Shown here piece by piece: positions 51,362 to 61,736 of a stretch of DNA of 64,000 nt (position 1 is the first letter of the stretch; each line of letters starts with the position of its first letter). The DNA comes from Mycolicibacter arupensis (GTDB lineage: Bacteria; Actinomycetota; Actinomycetes; Mycobacteriales; Mycobacteriaceae). The position numbers and the translations under genes are program-made. The DNA lies in contig NZ_MVHH01000015.1 in NCBI RefSeq assembly GCF_002086515.1, positions 1 through 64,000 of the forward strand. The letters run 5' to 3'. The notes under the pieces were generated by a model. It was given only the letters and a program-made list of their open reading frames with translations. It was not told the DNA's origin and did no database searches.

Positions 51362-52693
51362 CTACGGGGTGACGGTGAACGTGGTCGTGTACGTGCGCGG
51401 GTGGTAGGGCGGCGGCGGGGAATCGGGCCCGATCGGCCAGCCCTGCGGTGTCGGCCAGGTGCTGACGCGCATCGTGACCTGCTCCTGCCCATTGGGGAGA
51501 GTCTCGACGTTGACGATGCTCGGCCCGTACGGCACAGCCGGCTGGTTGCCGGGACTCACAATCAAGCCCGGGCCGGTGAGCTCCTGTGCGGGCGCCTGCA
51601 GCAGGCCCTGAGGGCTGCCCGCGGCAACGCCCACGATCTGGCCGCCGTCGCTCGCGCTGGTCAACAGATATCCGCCCTGAGGTAGCGAGACGATCTGATT
51701 CTCCCGGTTGGCCGAACCCAGATTGGTGAAGGATCCGACCTCGTGCAGGCTGTTCATCCAGGCATGGGGCGGGTCCCCGGCGGCGACCGGCGCCGACTGC
51801 CACAGGGCACGCTGACCGTCCTGGCCGACGTTGCCGACGATCATCATGGTTCCCGATGCGGGGTCGTAGACGCCGCTGGCCTGCGAGATGCCCACCTTGG
51901 TGTCTGCGCCCAGGGGGGTGCCCAGCAGTGGCCCCAGGTCAGTGGCCGGGTCGGCCAGGTCCTGTACCCGCGATTCCGGTGCGATGTAGTTGTCCGGCGA
52001 GGTGCCCGGCCCGTAGGGCCGCACGCTGTAGAACGCGTAGTGCTGTCCGTCGGGGCCGACGGCGGTCCCGGTCGGCAGCGCGCGGAAACCGTCATCGACG
52101 GGGAACGGGTTGTCCATGTCGGGCTGTCCGGGGAGGCGCAGTCGGGGGTGGCCGGTTTCCGGGTCGCCGGTGATGACGATGCCGGTGCCCGGGATCGTCG
52201 CGCCCAGGTCGTAGGGAGCGCCGTCCTGCTTCTCCGGCATCGGCGGGCTGCCCACGCCGTTGATGTTCGGATCGCGTGGCTGCTGGCCGTCAGCGGCAAT
52301 GGTGTTGTCCACCAGCCGAATGTGCGAATCCCCGTCCTGGCCGCTACCCAGTCTGTAGTGGTTGGTCAGGGCCTGCGCGAGGTGGGCGCGGCGCTCGTCG
52401 TCGCCGGCCGCGGCAGAGACCACGTGGTGGATCTCGCGGGTCTTGGCGGTCAGGAATCGCTGGAACTGTCGCGAACCCGCGGGGGTGTCCAGGCCTGGCC
52501 ATGTGGCGGCCGATTCGCGGATCTCGGCTTCGATGGCATTGAGGCGCTGCCGAGAACCGGTGTTGGCGCGCACGACCTGCTGCAGCATCGCCTGAAACTC
52601 TGTGTCGGCCGCTGCCGACGCGGCCAGCCGGGTCGCGAGCGCCTCTTCACGCGCACGCGCCGCGTCCGCAAAAGCCCCGACGTTCTCGGCCAT
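51362..52693 (-). CDS. DUF4226-like protein with C-terminal repeat/propeller-like region
   Basis: Protein of 443 residues. The N-terminal 130 residues are helical with DAARAREEALATRLAASAAADTEFQ, and HHVVSAAAGDDERRAHLAQALTNHYRLG, resembling the mycobacterial DUF4226. The remainder is beta-rich (GTGIVITGDPETGHPRLRLP, ISQASGVYDPASGTMMIVGN, QIVSLPQGGYLLTSASDGGQ), possibly a propeller-like sensor or adhesin. No signal peptide; type VII export is possible for DUF4226 relatives. Convergent with the secreted protein, 12 bases apart. Confidence 0.65.
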   Translation of the reverse strand: MAENVGAFADAARAREEALATRLAASAAADTEFQAMLQQVVRANTGSRQRLNAIEAEIRESAATWPGLDTPAGSRQFQRFLTAKTREIHHVVSAAAGDDERRAHLAQALTNHYRLGSGQDGDSHIRLVDNTIAADGQQPRDPNINGVGSPPMPEKQDGAPYDLGATIPGTGIVITGDPETGHPRLRLPGQPDMDNPFPVDDGFRALPTGTAVGPDGQHYAFYSVRPYGPGTSPDNYIAPESRVQDLADPATDLGPLLGTPLGADTKVGISQASGVYDPASGTMMIVGNVGQDGQRALWQSAPVAAGDPPHAWMNSLHEVGSFTNLGSANRENQIVSLPQGGYLLTSASDGGQIVGVAAGSPQGLLQAPAQELTGPGLIVSPGNQPAVPYGPSIVNVETLPNGQEQVTMRVSTWPTPQGWPIGPDSPPPPYHPRTYTTTFTVTP

Positions 52694-52722
52694 AGCGCCA
52701 GGGTAGTCGGGCCGGATCGGGC

Positions 52723-53445
52723 CTACGGGGTCTTTTTCGCCCGCCGCTTGCCCGACGGGCGCAGCGCGTCGCCGTCGGCAGCCTCCGGCTCGGCGGTCTC
52801 GTCGCCGTCTGCCTCGACGCTCTCGGTGGCTTCCGAATCGGCGTCTTCGGTGTCGGATTCAGCTTCCGCGTCGGACTCGTCCTCGGCGTCCACCTCGGCC
52901 TCGGCGTCCACAGTGTCCTGCGCCGTCTCGTCGCCGGACTTCTTCCCCCGGCGGCGCCCCTGCTTGGGCTGCTTTTCGGCCTTGGGCTTGATCGGTTTGG
53001 GCGGCGGCGGCGGCATCTCGGCGACGACCGCCAGGTAAAACGCGCCGATCCCCAGCAGGGCGATCGCGGCCGCGGCGCCGTAGATCCCGAACAGCCACGT
53101 TCCGAAGCTGTCCAGCGACAACCAGATCTCACTGACAGCGGTGCCCGCGATCAAGGCGCCGGCTACCAGGTGCGCCACGATCGAGCCGGACCGCAGGGAC
53201 AGCGCCAGCTGCGGGGTGCCGTACTCGGGCTTGCGGGCCTGCTTCAAGACAGCCGCCACCGGCAGCGCCATCGCCGCCACCAGCAGTCCGAGCAGGACAC
53301 GCATCACCGTGCCCAGCACGTGTGGGGCGAAGCCGGTCAGCTCCCACCATCGGGGCAGGACGAACAGGAAATACAGCAGGACCGCGAGGGTCGAGAGCGA
53401 CGCGTGCCAAACCGTGGCGACGGTACGACTCACGCCACCTCCCAT
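52723..53445 (-). CDS. lucA: LucA-like membrane protein (Rv3723 type)
   Basis: Membrane protein of 240 residues with about four helices (HASLSTLAVLLYFLFVLPRWW, VLLGLLVAAMALPVAAVL, IVAHLVAGALIAGTAVSEIW, GIYGAAAAIALLGIGAFYLA). A long acidic cytoplasmic tail rich in Asp/Glu with Lys patches follows (EAEVDAEDESDAEAESDTED). Position next to the tRNA/ffs/aspC block equals Rv3723, named LucA, which supports Mce1/Mce4 lipid import in M. tuberculosis. Rests on topology and synteny; the tail is low-complexity. Confidence 0.65.
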   Translation of the reverse strand: MGGGVSRTVATVWHASLSTLAVLLYFLFVLPRWWELTGFAPHVLGTVMRVLLGLLVAAMALPVAAVLKQARKPEYGTPQLALSLRSGSIVAHLVAGALIAGTAVSEIWLSLDSFGTWLFGIYGAAAAIALLGIGAFYLAVVAEMPPPPPKPIKPKAEKQPKQGRRRGKKSGDETAQDTVDAEAEVDAEDESDAEAESDTEDADSEATESVEADGDETAEPEAADGDALRPSGKRRAKKTP

Positions 53446-53460
53446 GCTCGTCAGCTAGTG

Positions 53461-53508
53461 ATTCAGGTGCGACCGGACCATCATCGTTCGGTCCGGCCGC
53501 ACCTGAAT
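53461..53508 (-). terminator. Hairpin downstream of tRNA-Ser(GGA)
   Basis: Arms of 19 bases (from 53461 and back from 53508) with one mismatch around a 10-base loop. Lies between lucA and the 3' end of the tRNA. No T tract. Confidence 0.65.
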
Positions 53509-53514
53509 CGGGTG

Positions 53515-53600
53515 CGGAGGATAGGGGATTTGAACCCCTGAGGGCTATTAACCCAACCCGCGTTCCAGGCGAGCGCCATAGGCCACTAGGCGAATCCTCC
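53515..53600 (-). tRNA. tRNA-Ser (anticodon GGA)
   Basis: Read on the minus strand: acceptor GGAGGAT/ATCCTCC, G discriminator, no CCA encoded. Anticodon stem CTCGC/GCGGG encloses CTGGAAC, anticodon GGA. Long variable arm. Fourth serine tRNA of the window. Confidence 0.93.
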
Positions 53601-53651
53601 GTCGGCAATGGTAGCTGAGTCCGTCGCGGGCCTCGCGCGCCGCTCGTCCTG

Positions 53652-53793
53652 CCCGGCTTCGCCGCGCTCGCGACCACCGCTGTGCCCGCTGGCGCTGGCC
53701 CGCAGCGCCCGGCTTCGCCGCGCTCGCGACCACCGCTGTGCCCGCTGGCGCTGGCCCGCAGCGCCCGGCTTCGCCGCGCTCGCGACCACCGCT
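53652..53793. repeat. 56-bp tandem repeat, about 2.5 copies
   Basis: Unit begins CCCGGCTTCGCCGCGCTCGC at 53652, 53708 and 53764. The first two units are identical and the third stops after about 30 bases. Lies between tRNA-Ser(GGA) and the SRP RNA. The open frames over it are shadows. Confidence 0.9.
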
Positions 53794-53795
53794 AG

Positions 53796-55202
<1,407 letters not shown>

Positions 55203-55203
55203 G

Positions 55204-55809
55204 ATGACAAACCTGCGGGAGTGCGCGGTGGTGGCGGCAGCGGTGCTGGCCCTCGGGCAGGCGCCTGCGGCATACGCAGTGCCCGAACGGCCGGTCGAGC
55301 CGCCGTCGGTGCAGGCTTCCGATGTGGTGGCCGAGCAGGCCGTCGACGCCTTGCCGCCCCGGGCGCTGGAGGAACTCGACGTGTTCCGCCGCGATGCCGC
55401 CGACGCGGCGCTGGGGCATCCCGTGATGTACGGCGACGGCCAGTGCTATCCGCTGGTGCAGCACTACATCCAGGCTCTGGGTTTCTGGCACAACACCGAC
55501 CCCAGCGGCAATGCGTTCGATCTCTACCACCATTTCCCCACCAATGGTCTGGCTCAGTACTTCGATCAGGTGCCGTTCGACGGCGGCCTCAATGAGCCTC
55601 GTGTCGGCGACATCGTCGTCTATGGTCCGGGCGGGTTCGTCAGCGAACACGGGCATGCCGGAGTTGTCACCGCCGTGCGCGGCAGCGGCAGCCTGATGGG
55701 CTACGAGGTCGCCGAACAGAACTCCGGCGGACGGCTGTTCGTGACGCTGAACTGGCGCGACATCACTCCGATGTGGAACACACTGGGGTACCTGCGCCCC
55801 AAGGTGTAG
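55204..55809 (+). CDS. Secreted CHAP-domain protein
   Basis: Protein of 201 residues with a signal peptide (ECAVVAAAVLALGQAPAAYA). CHAP amidase/peptidase: catalytic Cys81 in YGDGQCYPLVQHY and His151 in VSEHGHAGVVTAV, then YEVAEQNSGG. Such domains cleave peptidoglycan peptides or act as amidases. ATG at 55204, one base after the aspC stop, but the joint function is not obvious. A second putative cell-wall enzyme in the window besides the two amidases. Confidence 0.82.
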   Translation: MTNLRECAVVAAAVLALGQAPAAYAVPERPVEPPSVQASDVVAEQAVDALPPRALEELDVFRRDAADAALGHPVMYGDGQCYPLVQHYIQALGFWHNTDPSGNAFDLYHHFPTNGLAQYFDQVPFDGGLNEPRVGDIVVYGPGGFVSEHGHAGVVTAVRGSGSLMGYEVAEQNSGGRLFVTLNWRDITPMWNTLGYLRPKV

Positions 55810-55864
55810 CGCCGGTGCTGCCGGGCCTGCAACGTCGTCGGCCCGAGCAAGTAACCTCCCTTGC

Positions 55865-57793
55865 GTGGCGCTCTACCGCAAGTACCGGCCGGCAACCTTC
55901 GCCGAAGTGGTGGGGCAGGAACACGTCACCGATCCGCTGTGCACGGCGCTGTCGGCGGGCCGGATCAACCATGCCTACCTGTTCTCCGGACCCCGCGGCT
56001 GCGGTAAGACGTCATCGGCGCGGATCCTGGCGCGGTCGCTGAACTGTGCGCAGGGCCCCACCCCCACGCCGTGCGGAACGTGCGACTCCTGCGTGGCATT
56101 GGCCCCCAACGGGCCGGGCAGCATCGACGTCGTCGAACTCGACGCGGCCAGTCACGGTGGTGTCGATGACACGCGCGATCTTCGGGACCGCGCCTTCTAC
56201 GCGCCGGCCCAATCGCGCTACCGGATCTTCATCATCGACGAAGCGCACATGGTCACCACCGCAGGATTCAATGCGTTGCTCAAGATCGTCGAGGAGCCGC
56301 CCGATCATCTGATCTTCGTGTTCGCCACCACCGAGCCGGAAAAGGTGCTGCCGACCATCCGCAGTCGCACCCATCACTACCCGTTCCGGCTGCTGGCGCC
56401 GCGCACCATGCGTGAGCTGATCGGGCGGATCTGCGAGCAGGAACACGTCGCCGTGGACGACGCGGTCTATCCCCTGGTGATCCGTGCCGGTGGGGGATCG
56501 CCGCGCGACACCCTCTCGGTGCTGGACCAGTTGCTGGCCGGCTCCGAGCCCATGCCCGGCAGCCCCGACATCAGTCACGTTCGCTACCAGCGGGCCTTGG
56601 GCCTGTTGGGGGCCACCGACGTCGCCCTGATCGACGAGGCGGTCGACGCACTGGCCGCCGGCGACGCCGCGTCCCTGTTCGGCGCGGTGGAGGCGGTGGT
56701 CGACGCCGGTCACGACCCACGCCGATTCGCCATCGATCTGCTGGAGCGGTTCCGCGACCTGATCGTGTTGCAGGCGGTGCCCGACGCGGTGGCCAAGGGT
56801 GTGGTGGACGCGCCGGAGGACATGCTGGAACGGATGCATGACCAGGCCGCCCGGCTGGGCCCGGCCACCCTTGCCCGCTATGCCGAGGTGGTGCACGCAG
56901 GCCTGGGTGAGATGCGGGGTGCCACCGCTCCCCGGCTGCTGCTGGAAGTGGTGTGCGCCAGGCTGCTGTTGCCCTCGGCCGCCGACACCGAAGCCGCCCT
57001 GCTGCAACGCATCGAGCGCATCGAGGGCCGCCTGGACATGTCGATTCCGGCGGGCCCAGTGCGGACCGGCGCCGCGCCGTCCGATGGTGCGCCGGCCACC
57101 GCCCCCGCGCCGGCGGCCGCCAAGCCGGCGCCGGCCGCCGCCGCGACCGCCAAGCAGTTCACCCGCCGCTCGTCGCGGGCCGCCGAACCCGCGCCGCAAC
57201 CGGAGTCCGCGCCCCGGCCGGCGCCTGCGCCCGTCAGCGCCGCACCTGCGGCACCGGCACCGGCACCGTCGCCGGAACCCGCACCCGCGCCTCAACCCCC
57301 AGCACCTGCGGCACCTACGCCCGCAGCGGCACCGACTCCGGGTGAACCGGACGTCGCGGCCGTCCGCGCGATGTGGACCACGGTGCGCGACAAGGTGCGT
57401 CAGCGCAGCCGCTCTACCGAGGCGATGCTGGCCGGCGCGACGGTACGCACCATCGACGGCAACACGCTGGTGCTGACCCACGAGACGGCCTCGCTGGCCA
57501 GGCGACTCTCCGAACCGCGCAACACCGACGTCATCACCGAGGCGCTCAAAGACGCACTCGGGGTGAACTGGCGAGTGCGCTGCGACGCCGGTGGGCCGGC
57601 CCCAGAGTCGTCGGCATCGGCGGCGCCCGCCCCGGCCGACGTGGAATCGGCGCGGCGCGCCGACGAGGACGCCATGTTGGCCGAGGCTGCGGTGGACGCC
57701 GGCTCTGATGCGCCCCCGCGGCGCGACCCCGAAGAAGTTGCTCTGGAGTTGCTGCAGAACGAACTGGGCGCTCGCCGGATCAGCGGCGACTAG
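55865..57793 (+). CDS. dnaX: DNA polymerase III subunit gamma/tau
   Basis: Clamp-loader ATPase of 642 residues, GTG start. Walker A is GPRGCGKTSS (about 42-51), the zinc module has C61, C70, C73 and C76, Walker B is FIIDEAHMVTTAGF, and sensor 1 follows in FVFATTEPEKVLPTIRSR. A long Ala/Pro-rich linker (about 390-490) separates the C-terminal tau-type domain that ends with NELGARRISGD. No slippery A-rich frameshift site is seen in domain III, so only the long form may be made. Confidence 0.93.
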   Translation: MALYRKYRPATFAEVVGQEHVTDPLCTALSAGRINHAYLFSGPRGCGKTSSARILARSLNCAQGPTPTPCGTCDSCVALAPNGPGSIDVVELDAASHGGVDDTRDLRDRAFYAPAQSRYRIFIIDEAHMVTTAGFNALLKIVEEPPDHLIFVFATTEPEKVLPTIRSRTHHYPFRLLAPRTMRELIGRICEQEHVAVDDAVYPLVIRAGGGSPRDTLSVLDQLLAGSEPMPGSPDISHVRYQRALGLLGATDVALIDEAVDALAAGDAASLFGAVEAVVDAGHDPRRFAIDLLERFRDLIVLQAVPDAVAKGVVDAPEDMLERMHDQAARLGPATLARYAEVVHAGLGEMRGATAPRLLLEVVCARLLLPSAADTEAALLQRIERIEGRLDMSIPAGPVRTGAAPSDGAPATAPAPAAAKPAPAAAATAKQFTRRSSRAAEPAPQPESAPRPAPAPVSAAPAAPAPAPSPEPAPAPQPPAPAAPTPAAAPTPGEPDVAAVRAMWTTVRDKVRQRSRSTEAMLAGATVRTIDGNTLVLTHETASLARRLSEPRNTDVITEALKDALGVNWRVRCDAGGPAPESSASAAPAPADVESARRADEDAMLAEAAVDAGSDAPPRRDPEEVALELLQNELGARRISGD

Positions 57794-57811
57794 AGACCGG
57801 GGCGGGTGTTT

Positions 57812-59128
57812 CTAGGGGGTCCACCAGGGTCGCATCGGTAGGCCCCCATCCCCGCCCTGGTTGTCGACGTTGCCGGCCAGCACATGGTGGAGCTGGCATT
57901 GGTTGCGTTCGAAGCCGATCACCGCCGCCGCCATGTACAGGCCCCACACCTTGGCCCGGCCCAGCCCGACTTCGGCCACCGCCTCGTCCCAGTGGTCCAC
58001 CAGGTTCTGGCACCAGCCGCGCAGCGTCTTGGCGTAGTGGAGCCGGAAGTCCTCCTCGTGCAGGATCTCTAGACCGGTCTCCTGGATCTCAGCGGTGATG
58101 GTTCCAATGCCCGTGATCTCGCCGTCGGGGAAGACATACCGGTCGGTGAAGGGGTCGCCCTTGTAGACGGAATTGTCCGCCGTGGTGATGCAGTGGTTGA
58201 GCAGCAGCCCGCCGGTGCGCAGTTTCGATCTGAGGAAACCGAAGTAGGCCGGGTAATTCTTCACCCCGATGTGCTCAGTCATGCCGATCGATGAGACGGC
58301 GTCGAACTCGGTTTCCTGCACGTCTCGGTAGTCGCAGTGCCGCACCTGGGCGAACTCGGAGAGTCCTTCATCGGCGATCGCCTGCTGTGCCCACGCGACC
58401 TGCTCTGCGGCCAGGGTGGCACCGAGTGCATACACCCCGCGCCGCGCGGCGTAGCGCACCATGCCGCCCCAGCCGCACCCGACGTCAAGGAGGCGATCGC
58501 CGGGCTGCAGACGGAGCTTGTCGAAGATCAGCCGGTACTTGTTCTCCTGGGCTTCTTCCAGAGTGGCCTCGGGGTTCGGATAGATCGCGCAGGTGTAGGT
58601 CATCGACGGGCCCAGCACCCACTCGTAGAAGGTGTTCGACACGTCGTAGTGGTGATGGATCGCGTCGGCGTCTCGTGACTTGCTGTGGCGCAGTCCCGTG
58701 GCGTTGCGCCGCCATTTCGGTGGCGCCTCCTCCGGGGGCGGCGCGATCGGCTTGAGGTTCCGCAGGCCGATAGAGCGGACGATGTTGGCCAGATCGCGCG
58801 GAGACGGGTGTTTGAATTCCAGATCCGCCATGGCGTTGAGCACGTCATAGGGATTGCCCGGATGTACACCGTGCAGTTCGAGGTCGCCGGCGACGTAGGC
58901 GCGGGCTATCCCGAGTTGGCCCAGCGAGGTGGCCAGGTAGTTGGTGGCTCGCGGATTCAGCAGGTCCACGCCCAGTTCCGCATCGCTGGGCCCGGCGCTG
59001 CTGCCGTCGTAGGCGGAGATCTTCAGCGGTGGCTGGCCGCCGCCGGCCAGTAACACCAGAATCTCGGCCAGGCCCAGCCTGCCGTTCGTCGTGGTTGCAG
59101 TGTCTCTCGTCAGCGTTTTCGCTGTCAT
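57812..59128 (-). CDS. Cyclopropane-fatty-acid-synthase-like SAM methyltransferase (copy 1)
   Basis: SAM-dependent methyltransferase of 438 residues. SAM motif DRLLDVGCGWGGMVRYAARR (about 211-230); family blocks AIHHHYDVSNTFYEWVLGPS, YTCAIYPNPEATLEEAQENK and SSIGMTEHIGVKNYPAYF. N-terminal domain binds phospholipid in related enzymes. Acts on unsaturated fatty acyl chains, adding methylene or methyl groups. Very similar to the gene at 60432-61736. Convergent with dnaX, divergent from the monooxygenase gene. Confidence 0.88.
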   Translation of the reverse strand: MTAKTLTRDTATTTNGRLGLAEILVLLAGGGQPPLKISAYDGSSAGPSDAELGVDLLNPRATNYLATSLGQLGIARAYVAGDLELHGVHPGNPYDVLNAMADLEFKHPSPRDLANIVRSIGLRNLKPIAPPPEEAPPKWRRNATGLRHSKSRDADAIHHHYDVSNTFYEWVLGPSMTYTCAIYPNPEATLEEAQENKYRLIFDKLRLQPGDRLLDVGCGWGGMVRYAARRGVYALGATLAAEQVAWAQQAIADEGLSEFAQVRHCDYRDVQETEFDAVSSIGMTEHIGVKNYPAYFGFLRSKLRTGGLLLNHCITTADNSVYKGDPFTDRYVFPDGEITGIGTITAEIQETGLEILHEEDFRLHYAKTLRGWCQNLVDHWDEAVAEVGLGRAKVWGLYMAAAVIGFERNQCQLHHVLAGNVDNQGGDGGLPMRPWWTP

Positions 59129-59201
59129 GGTTTACCCCCCGTTGTCGAGATGCGGATAACCGCCCGGGCGGCGCCTCAAACACGCGTAACGTTGCAGCCC
59201 C

Positions 59202-60428
59202 ATGGGCGAGGAGACCGGAACCACCACGTGCGCGATCATCGGCGGCGGGCCTGCAGGCATGGTTCTCGGTCTGTTACTGGCCCGGGCCGGCGTGCAGGTG
59301 ACGTTGCTGGAGAAGCACGCCGACTTTCTGCGTGACTTCCGTGGCGACACCGTTCACCCGACCACGCTGCGCCTGCTCGATGAGCTGGGGCTCTGGGAGC
59401 GCTTCACGGCGTTGGCGCACAGTCAGATCCGCCAGCTCAGCCTCGATGTGGCCGGGCGTGACGTCACCGTGGTCGACTTCAGCCGGATACGTGGCCAGCC
59501 GCACCCCTACGTCGCGATGGTGCCGCAGTGGGACCTGCTCAACCTGCTCGCCGAATCCGCACAGACCGAGCCGACGTTCACCTTGCGTATGCAGTCCGAG
59601 GTCACCGGCCTGATCTACGAGCACGGCCGGGTCGCCGGGGTGCGCTATCAGGACCGCGAAGGGCCCGGTGAACTGCGGGCCGACCTCACGGTGGCCTGCG
59701 ACGGCCGGTGGTCGATAGCGCGGCAGGTCGCCGGGCTGGACGTACGCGAGTTTCCGGTGAACTTCGACGTGTGGTGGTTCCGGCTGCCTACCGATGCCGC
59801 CACCGAGCCCACGCTGCTGCCCCGCCTGGGCGCGGGAAAGGCCGCCATCATGATTCCGCGTGACGGCTATTTCCAGGTGGCCTTCCTGGGCCTCAAGGGC
59901 ACTGATGCGCAGGTGCGGGCCCGCGGTATCGAATCCTTCCGCCGTGAGGTGGTCGAGCTCATCCCCGAGGCTGCCGACACAGTGGCGGCCCTGCGCACCA
60001 TGGACGACATCAAACACCTCGATGTCCGATTGAACCGATTGCGGCGCTGGAGCATTGATGGGCTGCTGTGTATCGGCGACGCGGCGCACGCCATGTCGCC
60101 CATGGGAGGTGTCGGCATCAACCTGGCGGTGCAGGACGCGGTGGCCGCGGCGACGATTCTGGCCGACCCGCTCCGGCGCGGCCGGGTGAGCAGGCGTGAC
60201 CTGGAGGCGGTGCAGCGGCGCCGTGAGCTGCCCACGGTCGTCACCCAGTCGGTGCAGCGTCTGGCGCACCGGACGCTGAATCCGATCCTGCGCGGCCAGA
60301 ACTTCAGCCCGCCGGCTCGGGTGGCATCCCTGTTCAGTGCGCTGCCCTGGCTGTCGGCCCTGCCGGCCTACCTGGTCGGAGTGGGGGTGCGCCCCGAGCG
60401 GGCACCCGCTTTCGCGCGCAGGGGCTGA
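59202..60428 (+). CDS. FAD-dependent monooxygenase (PHBH-like)
   Basis: Flavoprotein of 408 residues. Dinucleotide-binding GGGPAGMVLGLLLARAG at the N-terminus, then DLTVACDGRWSIARQ (second NAD(P)H/FAD motif) and LLCIGDAAHAMSPMGGVGINLAVQDAV, the flavin ribityl motif. These are hallmarks of group A aromatic-ring or lipid monooxygenases. ATG at 59202 after GAGGAG-like bases. Flanked by the two methyltransferases on the opposite strand, so a lipid-related substrate is possible; not shown. Confidence 0.88.
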   Translation: MGEETGTTTCAIIGGGPAGMVLGLLLARAGVQVTLLEKHADFLRDFRGDTVHPTTLRLLDELGLWERFTALAHSQIRQLSLDVAGRDVTVVDFSRIRGQPHPYVAMVPQWDLLNLLAESAQTEPTFTLRMQSEVTGLIYEHGRVAGVRYQDREGPGELRADLTVACDGRWSIARQVAGLDVREFPVNFDVWWFRLPTDAATEPTLLPRLGAGKAAIMIPRDGYFQVAFLGLKGTDAQVRARGIESFRREVVELIPEAADTVAALRTMDDIKHLDVRLNRLRRWSIDGLLCIGDAAHAMSPMGGVGINLAVQDAVAAATILADPLRRGRVSRRDLEAVQRRRELPTVVTQSVQRLAHRTLNPILRGQNFSPPARVASLFSALPWLSALPAYLVGVGVRPERAPAFARRG

Positions 60429-60431
60429 GGG

Positions 60432-61736
60432 CTAAGGCCTCCACCACGGTCGCAGCGGCAGGCCTGTCGCTGCATCCCCGTTGGCCGCCAGCACGTGATG
60501 GAGCTGAATCACATTGTGCTCGAACCCCAATCGGGATCCGGCCATATACAGCCCCCACACCTTCGCGGTGGCCAGCCCCACCTCCCGGACGGCCTCATCC
60601 CAGTGCGCCACCAGGTTGGCGCACCAGTCCCTCAGGGTCAGCTCGTAGTGGTTACGCAGGTTCTCGCAGTGCAGCACTTCCAGGCCGGCGTCCTGAATCT
60701 CGCTGGTGATCCGGCCCGATCCGGCCAACTCCCCGTCGGGGAACACGTACCGGTCGATGAAGTCACCTGCGGCAGCGCCGGATCTGTTGTCCGCCCGGGT
60801 GATGCAGTGGTTGAGCAGCAGGCCGCCGGGTCGCAGCCTGGACTTGAGGAAGCCGAAGTAGGCGGGGTAGTGGGCGACGCCGATGTGTTCGGTCATCCCG
60901 ATCGAGGAGACCGCGTCGAATCCTGTTTCACCCACGTCGCGATAGTCGCAGTGCCGCACCTCGGCGAATTCGGAGAGACCGGCTTCGGCGATCGCACGCT
61001 GCGCCCACCGGGCCTGCTGGGCCGAGAGGGTCGCCCCGATGGCATGCACTCCATGGCGCGCGGCGTAGCGCACCATGCCGCCCCAGCCGCAGCCGACGTC
61101 GAGCAGCCGGTCGCCCGGTTGCAGACGGAGCTTGTCGAAGATCAACCGGTGCTTGTTCTCCTGGGCCTGCTCCAGAGTTGCGTCCCGATCTGGGTAGACC
61201 GCGCAGGTGTAGGCCATCGACGGCCCCAGCACCCACTCGTAGAAGTCATTGGACACGTCGTAGTGATGGTGAATCGCGTCGGCATCTCGAGATTTGCTGT
61301 GCCGCAGTCCTTCTGCGATTCGACGCCAGCGAGGCAGCGCTTCTTGGGGTGGCGGCGCTATCGGCCGCAGGTGCTCGATGCCGATGGAACGCACGATGTT
61401 CGCCAGCACACGGGGCGAGGGCCGGCTGAAGTGCAGTTCATCGGCGAGCGCCTTGAGTAATTGATACGGGTCGCCGGGATGCACGCCGTGCAGCCCCAGG
61501 TCGCCGGCGATATAGGCGCGGGCCATGCCCAGGTCGCCCGGAGCCGTGACCAGATACGTGGTGCCCCGCGGAGTCAACAGGTCCAGCCCCAGGGGAGCGT
61601 CCTTGGGGCCGGCAGTACTGCCGTCGTAAGCGGTGAATCGCAGCGGCAGGTGTCCGTCGGTGGCCAGGGTCTCCAAGATCTGGGCCAGGCTCAATCGGCC
61701 CGTCGGAGTGTGCACCTGCTCGCTGCCGACGGTCAT
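60432..61736 (-). CDS. Cyclopropane-fatty-acid-synthase-like SAM methyltransferase (copy 2)
   Basis: Protein of 434 residues, close paralog of the gene at 57812 across the whole length: AIHHHYDVSNDFYEWVLGPS, YTCAVYPDRDATLEQAQENK, DRLLDVGCGWGGMVRYAARH, SSIGMTEHIGVAHYPAYF. Start ATG at 61736 overlaps the stop of the FAD oxidoreductase as ATGA. This coupled pair equals Rv3719-Rv3720 and has the same enzyme types as the BfaA/BfaB pair that makes 10-methyl-branched tuberculostearic acid, so a methyl-branching role is likely. Confidence 0.9.
   Translation of the reverse strand: MTVGSEQVHTPTGRLSLAQILETLATDGHLPLRFTAYDGSTAGPKDAPLGLDLLTPRGTTYLVTAPGDLGMARAYIAGDLGLHGVHPGDPYQLLKALADELHFSRPSPRVLANIVRSIGIEHLRPIAPPPQEALPRWRRIAEGLRHSKSRDADAIHHHYDVSNDFYEWVLGPSMAYTCAVYPDRDATLEQAQENKHRLIFDKLRLQPGDRLLDVGCGWGGMVRYAARHGVHAIGATLSAQQARWAQRAIAEAGLSEFAEVRHCDYRDVGETGFDAVSSIGMTEHIGVAHYPAYFGFLKSRLRPGGLLLNHCITRADNRSGAAAGDFIDRYVFPDGELAGSGRITSEIQDAGLEVLHCENLRNHYELTLRDWCANLVAHWDEAVREVGLATAKVWGLYMAGSRLGFEHNVIQLHHVLAANGDAATGLPLRPWWRP

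Noticed and set aside
56012..57481. 489-codon frame antisense to dnaX
   Set aside because: Complement of the Ala/Pro-rich linker; dnaX has all expected domains in the other direction.
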